Shown here: one piece after another, positions 36,296 to 44,452 of the stretch | Numbering within the stretch: the stretch's first letter is position 1 | How the letters are laid out: each line of letters begins with the position of its first letter | Assembly: GCA_025454975.1 (NCBI GenBank) | Contig: JALONK010000010.1 | Coordinates: 1 to 64,000 of the forward strand | From: Bacteroidia bacterium | GTDB lineage: Bacteria > Bacteroidota > Bacteroidia > UKL13-3 | Direction of reading: 5' to 3' | Length of the DNA: 64,000 nucleotides | Made by a program: the position numbers and the translations under genes | The notes under the pieces: model-generated | What the model saw: the letters and a program-made list of their open reading frames with translations, nothing else | Told to the model about the DNA's origin: nothing | Databases searched by the model: none

Positions 36296-36756
36296 TGTTT
36301 CACAATATGCTCAATAATCTGAAAATATTTTTATTATTTATTGTTTTACTTGGGCTTACCAAAATTGGTGTAGCACAAGACACGTTGCTTATTAAATATA
36401 GCATAGATGTTAGGGTAACTAATAAAGCAGGCGAAAAGCTTTCAATGGGTTATTTAATCCGTTCTTGTAAAGAGGAAGGTATTGATGACGCAAAAAAATA
36501 TTTTAGAAGAGCAAGGGCTATCAGGTGGTTTACCACACCATTTGCTTATGTTGGCGCAGGAGTATTCTTTTATCAAGTTCATTTAGCTTTTTCAGGAAAA
36601 ACAACCCTAATGAATGATGAAGCTTATTTGGGCTTAGGGTTGATGAGCGTGCAGTGGATTGCAGTATTAGGGTTTAAGGATGGTGCTATCAGAAGAGGAG
36701 TATCTATTTACAATGAAGCCATGTATCAAAAACGAATACAAGCCTCACTCAACTGA
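36295..36756 (+). CDS. Small exported or membrane protein of unknown function, coupled to purD
   Basis: I do not recognise this 153-residue protein. A signal peptide or first membrane segment spans about 9-27 (LKIFLLFIVLLGLTKIGVAQ). Two more hydrophobic stretches follow at about 79-97 (FAYVGAGVFFYQVHLAF) and 112-128 (LGLGLMSVQWIAVLGF). Between them is a charged segment with CKEEGIDDAKKYFRRARAI. The AQ cut site favours export with two later membrane or barrel-like segments. ATG may be 36295 or 36307 (second Met). It overlaps purD by one base, which implies shared expression but not shared function. Confidence 0.6.
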   Translation: MFHNMLNNLKIFLLFIVLLGLTKIGVAQDTLLIKYSIDVRVTNKAGEKLSMGYLIRSCKEEGIDDAKKYFRRARAIRWFTTPFAYVGAGVFFYQVHLAFSGKTTLMNDEAYLGLGLMSVQWIAVLGFKDGAIRRGVSIYNEAMYQKRIQASLN

Positions 36757-36776
36757 ATTTAACCACAACTTACAAG

Positions 36777-37976
36777 ATGCCACATTTATCTAATAGAGAA
36801 CTTTTTTTATTGCATCAGGCACAAACTACCAAATTTCCGTTGTTGCTTGAATTTGTTCGTGCAAATGGCATTTACCTGTATGATGTTAACAACAAACCCT
36901 ATATTGATTTTATATCGGGCATAAGTGTTAGTAATCTTGGTCATGGAAACAAATCCGTAATAGAAGCCATAAAATCACAGGCAGAAAGTTATATGCATCA
37001 AATGGTATATGGTGAATATATTCAATCCCCGCAAATAAAACTTGCAAAAGCTCTTACTGATGTACTACCTCCAAGCTTAAACAGTGTATATTTTGTAAAC
37101 TCAGGAACGGAAGCCACGGAAGGTGCGCTTAAATTGGCAAAAAGGGTTACAGGTAACAGCAAAATTTTCGCCTTTAAACAAGCTTATCATGGAAGCACAC
37201 ATGGTGCATTAAGTTTAAATAGTAACGAATACTTTAAACAAGCCTTCCGTCCGTTATTACCCGATATTGGGTTTTTAGACTATGAAGATGAATCATCATT
37301 ATTACAAATAGATAAACAAACAGCATGTGTGTTCGTTGAAATTGTACGAAGTGAAACGGGCTATATTCCGGTTAGTAAAAACTTCTTACACCAATTGCAA
37401 AAACGTTGTAATGACACATGTACATTGTTGGTGGTTGACGAGATTCAAACAGGTTTCGGTAGAACCGGTAGCTTATTTGCATTTGAACAGGCCGGCATTG
37501 TACCCGATATTTTATTATTAGGAAAGGCACTAGGGGCCGGACTTCCCATGGGTGCATTTATAGCCTCCAATTCATTAATGTCAACACTTGCATACGACCC
37601 AATATTAGGTCATATAACTACATTTGGTGGCAATCCTGTGGTTTGTGCAGCAGCATTAGCCGGATTTAATGAATTGCGCAATGGTTCAATAATTGAGCAA
37701 GTTGTGGCTAAAGAAAATCAAATTAGAAATTATTTTAAACAGGCCGGACTTTCCGAATTAAGTGGTAAAGGATTAATGTTAGCATATCCGTTCCCTGATT
37801 TTACCACCTGTAAAACTTGCATTGATGCGTGTATTGAAGATGGTTTACTTACAGATTGGTTTTTATTTGCAGATAATTGCATGAGGATTGCTCCACCATT
37901 AATTATTACTCCTGAGGAAATTGAAAAAGCCTGTTCAATAATCATAAAAAATATAAAAAAAGTAAGTTGTGATTAA
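36777..37976 (+). CDS. Class III pyridoxal-phosphate aminotransferase (acetylornithine/ornithine type)
   Basis: The 399-residue enzyme belongs to fold type I, subgroup II. VNSGTEATEGALKLAKRVTG contacts the PLP phosphate, VVDEIQTGFGRTG carries the ring-binding aspartate, and K250 in LLGKALGAGLPMGA forms the Schiff base. Members transfer amino groups from N-acetylornithine, ornithine, GABA or related omega-amines. No arginine-synthesis genes adjoin it, so the substrate cannot be fixed. ATG 36777 lies 20 bp after the preceding stop, probably the third gene of a purD-led unit. Confidence 0.85.
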   Translation: MPHLSNRELFLLHQAQTTKFPLLLEFVRANGIYLYDVNNKPYIDFISGISVSNLGHGNKSVIEAIKSQAESYMHQMVYGEYIQSPQIKLAKALTDVLPPSLNSVYFVNSGTEATEGALKLAKRVTGNSKIFAFKQAYHGSTHGALSLNSNEYFKQAFRPLLPDIGFLDYEDESSLLQIDKQTACVFVEIVRSETGYIPVSKNFLHQLQKRCNDTCTLLVVDEIQTGFGRTGSLFAFEQAGIVPDILLLGKALGAGLPMGAFIASNSLMSTLAYDPILGHITTFGGNPVVCAAALAGFNELRNGSIIEQVVAKENQIRNYFKQAGLSELSGKGLMLAYPFPDFTTCKTCIDACIEDGLLTDWFLFADNCMRIAPPLIITPEEIEKACSIIIKNIKKVSCD

Positions 37977-38022
37977 ACCTTATGGATAATTATACATCTT
38001 AGTGTTATAAACCAATTACAGT

Positions 38023-38820
38023 ATGAAAAAGTCAATTTTATTAGGATGCCTATTCGCTTTAAGCGCATCGTTATCAATTGTTGCCTGTAAAAAAGATAAA
38101 GAAGAAAACCTTGATGTAGAAACCCAAACGGCTGCCGACCAATCCAGTTCGGAAGGTTTTTTTAGTGACATTTATAATCAGGTTGAAGAAGCCTCTAATT
38201 CGGCAGGATTAGGTAAATCAGGCCCCACAGTTATTGTTGATTCCTTATCAACGCCACGTACTATGGTAATTGATTATGGAATTAATACTTTATGCAATGA
38301 TGGTAAAACAAGAGCAGGAAAAATAAGAGTTAGTTGGACAGGACGTTACCGTCAGGCAGGAACTTTAATCACCATAACGCCTGATTCATTTTATCAAAAC
38401 GGAAACAAAATTGAAGGTGTAAAAACTGTTTTAAATAATGGTAGAAACACAAGAGGTAATTTAAATTATACCGTTACTGTTTCTAACGCAAAAATCACAT
38501 TTATTGATGGAAGAATTTCAACTTGGAATGCAACAAGAAATCGTGAATGGACAGCAGGTGAAAATACTTTGGCATGGAACGATGATGTTTATTTAATTAC
38601 CGGAAACGCGAATGGTACAGCCAGAAATGGTATTAGTTACACCTCCGATATTACTAATGCTTTAAGGGTTGATTTGAGTTGCACACATCGTTTAACTGCC
38701 GGAACAATTGAAATTAGACCAACAGGAAAACTTTCACGAACTATTGATTATGGAAACGGTATTTGTGATCAAACATTTACAGTTAGTATTGGTGGAAGAA
38801 CCTTTACTGTAAATTTATAA
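38023..38820 (+). CDS. Putative lipoprotein of unknown function
   Basis: The 265-residue protein has a lipobox (SIVAC, cysteine about 22) followed by a charged, Ser-rich linker (KKDKEENLDVETQTAADQSS). The mature domain (about 70-265) is beta-rich with repeated short strands (GKIRVSWTGRYRQAGTLITI, NLNYTVTVSNAKITFIDG, GTIEIRPTGKLSRTIDYG) and two cysteines (TLCNDG, GICDQ) that may pair. It looks like a surface or periplasmic beta-sandwich. Similar lipoproteins of unknown role are frequent in Bacteroidota. It is a single gene closed by a terminator. Confidence 0.7.
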   Translation: MKKSILLGCLFALSASLSIVACKKDKEENLDVETQTAADQSSSEGFFSDIYNQVEEASNSAGLGKSGPTVIVDSLSTPRTMVIDYGINTLCNDGKTRAGKIRVSWTGRYRQAGTLITITPDSFYQNGNKIEGVKTVLNNGRNTRGNLNYTVTVSNAKITFIDGRISTWNATRNREWTAGENTLAWNDDVYLITGNANGTARNGISYTSDITNALRVDLSCTHRLTAGTIEIRPTGKLSRTIDYGNGICDQTFTVSIGGRTFTVNL

Positions 38821-38842
38821 TTAAACTGATTGCATAATTATG

Positions 38843-38875
38843 AAGGTTACCGTTAACAGATGGTAACCTTTTTTT
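38843..38875. terminator. Intrinsic terminator between lipoprotein gene and convergent ZIP operon
   Basis: Arms aaggttacc (38843-38851) and ggtaacctt (38862-38870) form a perfect 9-bp stem followed by a T-run on the plus strand. The convergent ZIP transporter gene ends just at its edge. Confidence 0.85.
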
Positions 38876-39596
38876 ATAAACTTACTAATGCAGCTAAGCC
38901 AATGCCTGCAAGCATCGCAAGTACTTTTACCATATTAAACTTGTGGTTTTCCGACGACTCAAACAAAATGGTTGTAGCAATATGTAAAAATGTACCAACT
39001 ACAAATGCCATTAAATATTCGAACATTGAATGAGGCACACTATCTTTTAATAATGAACTCATAACTACTCCGGTTGTGCTCATTGATGAATATACAACAA
39101 CAAATAATAACAATTTACTGTTGCTAAGTTTAGCAGCTTTTAAAATGCTAACCATGGCAAATGCAGCCGGCATTTCATGACTAACAATTCCGAATAAAAA
39201 AGATAACTGTCCGTTAGAATTTTCCAATAATCCACTTCCCAGAGGCATACCCTCCATAAAACTATGCAAGCTTAAACTTATCAAAATTTCATAAGGAATA
39301 TAATTCGACTTAGAAGATTGTTGATGAATGTGAAGATGACCATGTTCAACACCTCTCGAAAACTTCTCTAAATAAACTTGAAAGAAAAATCCTGATAAAA
39401 TTAATATTCCGGAAACAACATTAAACTCGGTGTATAAGTGAGGTATCAGGTGAAACAATACAACAGATAACAAATAAGCACCGGCAAACGACAATAAGAT
39501 TTTAAGTTGATTTTGCTTTTGGATATTTGTATAAAAACCAATAAGTCCACCTATAAGTGGAAAGCCAATAAGCAATATGTACATCCACCACTTCAT
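38874..39596 (-). CDS. ZIP family divalent metal transporter
   Basis: The 240-residue inner-membrane protein has eight hydrophobic segments. The ZIP metal-binding motifs are present: SLHSFMEGMPLG in the fourth segment and GIVSHEMPAAFAM in the fifth. A His-rich loop (HGHLHIHQQ, about 85-92) sits between segments 3 and 4, as in other ZIP proteins. It would import zinc, iron or another divalent ion. Its ATG overlaps the stop of the PAP2 gene (ATGA), the last link in a three-gene overlapping operon. Confidence 0.88.
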   Translation of the reverse strand: MKWWMYILLIGFPLIGGLIGFYTNIQKQNQLKILLSFAGAYLLSVVLFHLIPHLYTEFNVVSGILILSGFFFQVYLEKFSRGVEHGHLHIHQQSSKSNYIPYEILISLSLHSFMEGMPLGSGLLENSNGQLSFLFGIVSHEMPAAFAMVSILKAAKLSNSKLLLFVVVYSSMSTTGVVMSSLLKDSVPHSMFEYLMAFVVGTFLHIATTILFESSENHKFNMVKVLAMLAGIGLAALVSL

Positions 39597-40159
39597 GCCA
39601 ACTTAAGCAATTTATGATAAGTAACTTTACCAAATAAAAAACCTAATATACTTCCTACAATCGCTCCACAAATAACATCGAAAGGGTAATGCACACCAAC
39701 ATATACTTGGGAAAAGGCAATTGATGCTGCCCAAAGTGGTGCTGCATAATACAAGAATTTAAATTTATTACCCATTAACACTATAACGTAAATAGCTAAA
39801 GCAAAATGATTCGTAGCATGCGCACTAATAAAACTAAAGCCCTTACCACAGTTAACCAACAAATGCACTTGATCTTTAAGTAAAGGTTGATTGCAAGGTC
39901 GCAAACGTTCAAACGTATTTTTGATTAAATTAGCACTGAACTGGTCGGCAACACCAACAAGCACACCTGCTATAGCTAATAATAGAAATGCCTTTGTACC
40001 AAATTGTTTATACCAAACATAAACCAGTATTAAATATAGAGGTATCCACATTTTGGGCTCACGCAAAAACGGACATATCATGTTGAAAAAGGAATTCTCT
40101 AATCCATTATTCACAGCCAAAAACCAAACAGTATCAATATGATTTAAGTATTCTATCAA
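39593..40159 (-). CDS. PAP2-type membrane phosphatase
   Basis: The 188-residue membrane protein has the three PAP2 motifs: KNTFERLRPC (C1), SFISAHATNHFALA (C2, catalytic His) and SQVYVGVHYPFDVICG (C3). Such enzymes dephosphorylate lipid pyrophosphates such as undecaprenyl diphosphate, or phosphatidic acid. The start appears to be TTG 40159 (overlapping the upstream stop as TTGA), since the next ATG would remove the first membrane segment. It lies between a methyltransferase gene and a ZIP gene, overlapping both by 4 bases. Confidence 0.87.
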   Translation of the reverse strand: MIEYLNHIDTVWFLAVNNGLENSFFNMICPFLREPKMWIPLYLILVYVWYKQFGTKAFLLLAIAGVLVGVADQFSANLIKNTFERLRPCNQPLLKDQVHLLVNCGKGFSFISAHATNHFALAIYVIVLMGNKFKFLYYAAPLWAASIAFSQVYVGVHYPFDVICGAIVGSILGFLFGKVTYHKLLKLA

Positions 40160-40893
40160 ACGACTTTAGCAATTAAAATTAATCTTTCACTACTTTGTTG
40201 TTCAAACGGAGTTAATGCATAATTACCGAAAACATTAATGAGTTCAAATCCTGTTCGGCTAAACAAATGCTTAAAATCGCTTAAGTTTAAAATTTGTACC
40301 TCTTCATAAAAGCTAAAATTTTTTCCTTGGTCGTTAAAAGTAATATGTTTTGTTATCAACCCTTTTTTTATTTCTTTTTTGATTTGAAAGTTAATTCCTT
40401 CAATTTCCTTTTCCTCAAAAGGTTTTAGTTTACCGGCAACCAAGTCCACATTCATAAAGTCGATAACCAGAACACCGTTAGGTTTAAGAGAGTGATGAAT
40501 TTCCTTTAACACTTTCACATTGGTTTCATCACAATCAAAATAGCCAAAACTTGTAAATAAGTTTAACCCAAAATCAAACTTATGCTGATAAGGTAACATG
40601 CGAAGGTCTTGTACTTCAAACCTTAATGCATCATTTTGATACACGGATGCAGCTTTTATGCTAGAGGCAGATAAATCAATACCGGTAACATTAAAACCCA
40701 GTTGATTCAAAAAAATACTGTGTCGTCCTTTTCCACATGCCAAATCAATTAACAGTTGTTCCGGTTTTGGTTTTAAATAAGCAACTAAATTTCGCAAAAA
40801 GAACTCAGCCTCATTCATATCTCTGTTTTTGTAGAGAATATGATAATATGGCGAATCAAACCATTCGCTAAACCATTCTTTATTGCCTTGCAT
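40156..40893 (-). CDS. Class I SAM-dependent methyltransferase
   Basis: The 245-residue cytoplasmic protein has the SAM-binding motif LIDLACGKGRHSIFLNQLG, then VTGIDLSASSIKAAS and RFEVQDLRMLPYQHKFDFGLNLFTSFGYF. It belongs to the broad Methyltransf_25 group; the substrate is not evident. ATG 40893 (MQGNKEW) is preferred to TTG 40902. It is the first gene of an operon with a PAP2 phosphatase and a ZIP transporter, joined by 4-base overlaps; this suggests a membrane-lipid or envelope link but does not prove it. Confidence 0.85.
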   Translation of the reverse strand: MQGNKEWFSEWFDSPYYHILYKNRDMNEAEFFLRNLVAYLKPKPEQLLIDLACGKGRHSIFLNQLGFNVTGIDLSASSIKAASVYQNDALRFEVQDLRMLPYQHKFDFGLNLFTSFGYFDCDETNVKVLKEIHHSLKPNGVLVIDFMNVDLVAGKLKPFEEKEIEGINFQIKKEIKKGLITKHITFNDQGKNFSFYEEVQILNLSDFKHLFSRTGFELINVFGNYALTPFEQQSSERLILIAKVV

Positions 40894-40976
40894 TGGGTAC
40901 AAGTTTACGGCATTTTATGAATACATCCCATTAAACTGCTAAATTATAATCGTAATCAGCGCTTTATAAATCAAAC

Positions 40977-41007
40977 TTGGTTTGCTTTGATTCAAATGAT
41001 ATTTTTG
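40977..41007 (+). promoter_or_regulatory. Bacteroidota-type promoter of the phosphoglucosamine mutase gene
   Basis: TTG (40977-40979), a 20-bp spacer and tatttttg (41000-41007) fit the TTG / TAnnTTTG pattern. Its place inside the longest open frame argues that translation begins downstream at GTG 41028. Confidence 0.4.
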
Positions 41008-41027
41008 CGCACCCAAAAACAGACACA

Positions 41028-42440
41028 GTGACGTTAATTAAATCAATTTCAGGAATTAGAGGTACCATAGGCGGCAAAGCCGGTGATTCATTAACACCGA
41101 TAGATGTAGTGAAATATGCAGCAGCTTTCGGTTCAATTATCAAACAAGACAAAGAAAAATGTAAAATAGTAGTAGGTAGGGATGCCCGTATCAGTGGCGA
41201 TATGGTAAACCGATTAGTTACAGGCACATTAATTAGTTTAGGAATTGATGTGGTTGATCTAGGATTAAGCACCACACCTACTGTTGAACTAATGGTGAAA
41301 GACGAAAATGCTGACGGAGGAATTATCCTTACAGCAAGTCATAATCCAAAACAGTGGAATGCTTTAAAACTATTAAATGAAAAAGGTGAATTTATCAGTG
41401 ATGAACAAGGCAAGTTAGTTTTAGCCAAAGGTGATAAAGGTGAATTTGAATTTGCTCAGGTTGATAAATTAGGTATTGTTTCAGAAAGAAGGAATGCCAT
41501 TAAAAAACATATTGATAAAATTCTCGCTTTAGAGTTGGTGGATGTTGAAGCTATAAAAGCACGTAAGTTTAAGATTGCTGTTGATGCAGTTAATTCTTCG
41601 GGTGGAATTGCCGTTCCGATGTTGTTAAAAGCATTAGGTGTTGAAGATATTATAGAAATTTATTGCACACCGGATGGGAAATTCCCTCACAATCCTGAAC
41701 CACTTCCTGAGCATTTACACGAGATTTCATCAGAGGTTAAAAGAAACAAAGCTGATTTAGGAATTGTTGTTGACCCTGATGTAGATCGTTTGGCGTTGGT
41801 TTGCGAAGATGGAAGCATGTTTGGGGAAGAATATACATTAGTTGCAATTGCCGATTACGTGTTAAAAAACACCACAGACGAACAACTTGCTAAAGGAAAT
41901 TTCTTACGTAATACCGTTTCAAATTTATCATCAACCCGCGCACTTCGAGATATAACCGAAAAGAACAAAGGCAGTTATAAAGCCAGTGCTGTAGGTGAGG
42001 TAAACGTGGTAAAGTTGATGAAGGAAACACAATCTGTTATTGGAGGTGAAGGAAACGGAGGAATCATTTATCCTGAGAGTCATTACGGTAGAGATGCTAT
42101 GGTTGGTATAGCACTATTTTTAAGTCACTTGGCTAAGTCGAAAAAGTTATGCAGTATTTTGCGTAGCGGTTATCCTGATTATTTTATTGCTAAGAAAAAA
42201 ATTGAATTAACACCGGATATTAATTTGGATGCATTAATGCATAAAATCCAAGACAAATACAGCAAACATCCAATTAATACAATTGATGGTGTAAAAATTG
42301 AATTTGATAAAGAGTGGGTTCACTTGCGTCGCTCAAATACCGAACCAATAATTAGAATTTACGCTGAAAGTCAAAGTGAAGCAACTGCTAATCATCTTGC
42401 TGAAAAATTGATAAGCGACATGAAACAATTTATAAAGTAA
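41028..42440 (+). CDS. glmM: Phosphoglucosamine mutase / phosphomannomutase family enzyme
   Basis: The 470-residue alpha-D-phosphohexomutase has the N-terminal ISGIRGTIGG, the phosphoserine loop ILTASHNPKQWNALK, the magnesium loop VDPDVDRLALV, the sugar loop GEGNGGIIYPESHYGRDA and the C-terminal phosphate-binding RRSNTEPIIRIYAES. It most likely makes glucosamine-1-phosphate for peptidoglycan and LPS; phosphomannomutase is an alternative. I place the start at GTG 41028, because family members begin with MTLIKSISG and a promoter overlaps the upstream codons. ychF follows by 32 bp. Confidence 0.87.
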   Translation: MTLIKSISGIRGTIGGKAGDSLTPIDVVKYAAAFGSIIKQDKEKCKIVVGRDARISGDMVNRLVTGTLISLGIDVVDLGLSTTPTVELMVKDENADGGIILTASHNPKQWNALKLLNEKGEFISDEQGKLVLAKGDKGEFEFAQVDKLGIVSERRNAIKKHIDKILALELVDVEAIKARKFKIAVDAVNSSGGIAVPMLLKALGVEDIIEIYCTPDGKFPHNPEPLPEHLHEISSEVKRNKADLGIVVDPDVDRLALVCEDGSMFGEEYTLVAIADYVLKNTTDEQLAKGNFLRNTVSNLSSTRALRDITEKNKGSYKASAVGEVNVVKLMKETQSVIGGEGNGGIIYPESHYGRDAMVGIALFLSHLAKSKKLCSILRSGYPDYFIAKKKIELTPDINLDALMHKIQDKYSKHPINTIDGVKIEFDKEWVHLRRSNTEPIIRIYAESQSEATANHLAEKLISDMKQFIK

Positions 42441-42472
42441 TAATAGAATAATAAAACCAGGACCTAATCAAT

Positions 42473-43570
42473 ATGGGATTAAAATGCGGTATAGTAGGAT
42501 TACCAAACGTGGGTAAATCAACTTTGTTTAATTGTTTGAGTAACGCCAAAGCACAAGCAGCTAACTTTCCTTTTTGTACAATTGAACCAAATGTGGGTAC
42601 TATTACAGTACCTGATGAAAGGTTAAATGCATTAGCAGAGCTTGTAAATCCGCAACGCATAGTGCCAACCACGATAGAAATTGTTGACATTGCAGGATTA
42701 GTAAAAGGAGCAAGTAAAGGCGAAGGATTAGGCAATCAATTCTTAGCTAATATTCGAGAGACTGATGCTATTTTACATGTATTAAGATGCTTCGATAATG
42801 AAAATATTATTCACGTAGATGGTAGTGTTAATCCTTTGCGTGACAAAGAGATTATTGACACAGAATTGCAACTTAAAGACTTAGATAGTATTGAGAAAAA
42901 GCTGCAACGAATCAGCAGGGCTGCAAAAACCGGTGATAAAGAGGCTGCAAAGGCAGAAGCTGCATTGTTAAAATATAAAAATCATTTAGAGTCAGGTCAA
43001 TCAGCAAGAAATTGTCCGGCTGATGATGAAGAGAAAAAACACGTAGAAGATATTTTTCTTCTTACGGCTAAACCTGTATTGTATGTGTGTAATGTTGATG
43101 AATCGTCGGTAGTTAATGGAAATGCTTATGTAAATGCAGTGAAAGAGGCTGCTCAAAAAGAAGGTGCCGGAATATTGATTATAAGTGCAGCTATTGAATC
43201 GGAAATTGCCGGATTAGAAAGTTTCGACGACAGACAAGCGTTTTTAGCTGACTTAGGATTAACTGAATCAGGAGTAGCGAAACTAATTAAAGAAGCATAT
43301 AAACTATTAAACCTAATCACCTATTTTACAGCCGGTGTGCAAGAAGTTAGGGCATGGACAATTACCAATGGTTTTAAGGCACCTCAAGCTGCCGGTGTAA
43401 TTCATACCGACTTTGAAAAGGGATTTATTAGAGCTGAAGTTATTGGTTATGATGATTACCTTAATTTTAAATCTGAAGCTGCGGTAAAAGAAGCAGGTAA
43501 AATGCGTGTAGAAGGAAAAGAATATTTAGTACATGACGGCGACATCATGCATTTCAGATTTAATGTTTAA
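42473..43570 (+). CDS. ychF: Redox-regulated ribosome-binding ATPase YchF
   Basis: The 365-residue protein is an Obg-family P-loop protein. Its G1 motif is GLPNVGKSTLFN, G3 is DIAGLVKGASKGEGLGNQFL, and the specificity motif is NVDE in place of NKxD, the change that makes YchF prefer ATP. A coiled-coil insertion (about 130-185) and the C-terminal TGS domain (TYFTAGVQEVRAWTI, EVIGYDDYLNF) complete the architecture. It binds ribosomes and takes part in stress response. It is downstream of glmM and converges on the DUF4249 gene, with no evident terminator between. Confidence 0.95.
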   Translation: MGLKCGIVGLPNVGKSTLFNCLSNAKAQAANFPFCTIEPNVGTITVPDERLNALAELVNPQRIVPTTIEIVDIAGLVKGASKGEGLGNQFLANIRETDAILHVLRCFDNENIIHVDGSVNPLRDKEIIDTELQLKDLDSIEKKLQRISRAAKTGDKEAAKAEAALLKYKNHLESGQSARNCPADDEEKKHVEDIFLLTAKPVLYVCNVDESSVVNGNAYVNAVKEAAQKEGAGILIISAAIESEIAGLESFDDRQAFLADLGLTESGVAKLIKEAYKLLNLITYFTAGVQEVRAWTITNGFKAPQAAGVIHTDFEKGFIRAEVIGYDDYLNFKSEAAVKEAGKMRVEGKEYLVHDGDIMHFRFNV

Positions 43571-43575
43571 TTAAA

Positions 43576-44451
43576 TTATCTAAGAATTACTCTTCGATAA
43601 CTTACACCATATCCGGTGAATGAACCAATAGCGCCGGTAATATTTGATTTCACCATTACAGGCGTTGAAAAAGGTCCACCATTATCTTTGGCATCATCAA
43701 ATGAATCCCAGAATAAATATTCTCTTCTTCCTATCGAATTCAGGTATATGTTAACGGTGTCTGAATAATTAAACGGACTAAAAAACGAGTATGGTCGGCG
43801 GCCATTATTTAAAATCGCATCATCAAATTCGCGGAAGGTATTTGCTGTTCCCCACCCTACCATTAAAGGATTTTGTGAATTATGAACAATTAATCGGTAA
43901 TTGTTTTGTTCAGGTCCATCCACAAATTCAAAGGTTAAAAACACATCAGTATCACCTTCTTGCTCATCAAATTCAGTACGCCAAAAAACAGTATCAATCT
44001 CTACTACATTTGGAATTGTAGTTACTCCTGAGATAAAAGAATTTTCAACCGTAATTTCCAACTTATATGGAACTCCGATTTGAGGCAACAATAAAGGATT
44101 AAAATAAACTCCGTTAAATCCTGCCAATAAGCTGTCAACACCGGGTATTTCGCTAATATCAAAAAGTTGAATTCTGTTACTCACATTCCAAATCGTATCT
44201 CTTCCTTGTATTTCTCCTGGAGTGATAAAAACCAATGCATCTTTCACCCCATTAAATGAAAGATCGGGGTTGAAATAATCCAGTGTTCTCGAAATGTATA
44301 CATAATTTAAGTTAGGAAACTGTTGATTAATGCTTGCTTCCACCACAATACTTTTTTTCCCGGGAGGTAAATTCACGGTTATTTCTTTTTCACAAGAAAC
44401 CAGTCCTGCAACTACTATTACTAATATGATATTTACAATTGTTGTACGCAT
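43576..44451 (-). CDS. DUF4249 outer-membrane lipoprotein
   Basis: The 291-residue lipoprotein has lipobox AGLVSC and a beta-rich domain of the DUF4249 family (KSIVVEASINQQFPNLNYVYISRTLDYF, PYKLEITVEN, EYLFWDSFDDAKDNGGPFSTP). DUF4249 genes are nearly always paired with a TonB-dependent receptor, as here. It probably helps the receptor bind or present a substrate at the surface, by analogy with SusD-type partners; that is inference. ATG 44451 begins one base after the receptor stop; a longer TTG start at 44475 is unlikely. Confidence 0.87.
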   Translation of the reverse strand: MRTTIVNIILVIVVAGLVSCEKEITVNLPPGKKSIVVEASINQQFPNLNYVYISRTLDYFNPDLSFNGVKDALVFITPGEIQGRDTIWNVSNRIQLFDISEIPGVDSLLAGFNGVYFNPLLLPQIGVPYKLEITVENSFISGVTTIPNVVEIDTVFWRTEFDEQEGDTDVFLTFEFVDGPEQNNYRLIVHNSQNPLMVGWGTANTFREFDDAILNNGRRPYSFFSPFNYSDTVNIYLNSIGRREYLFWDSFDDAKDNGGPFSTPVMVKSNITGAIGSFTGYGVSYRRVILR

Positions 44452-44452
44452 A

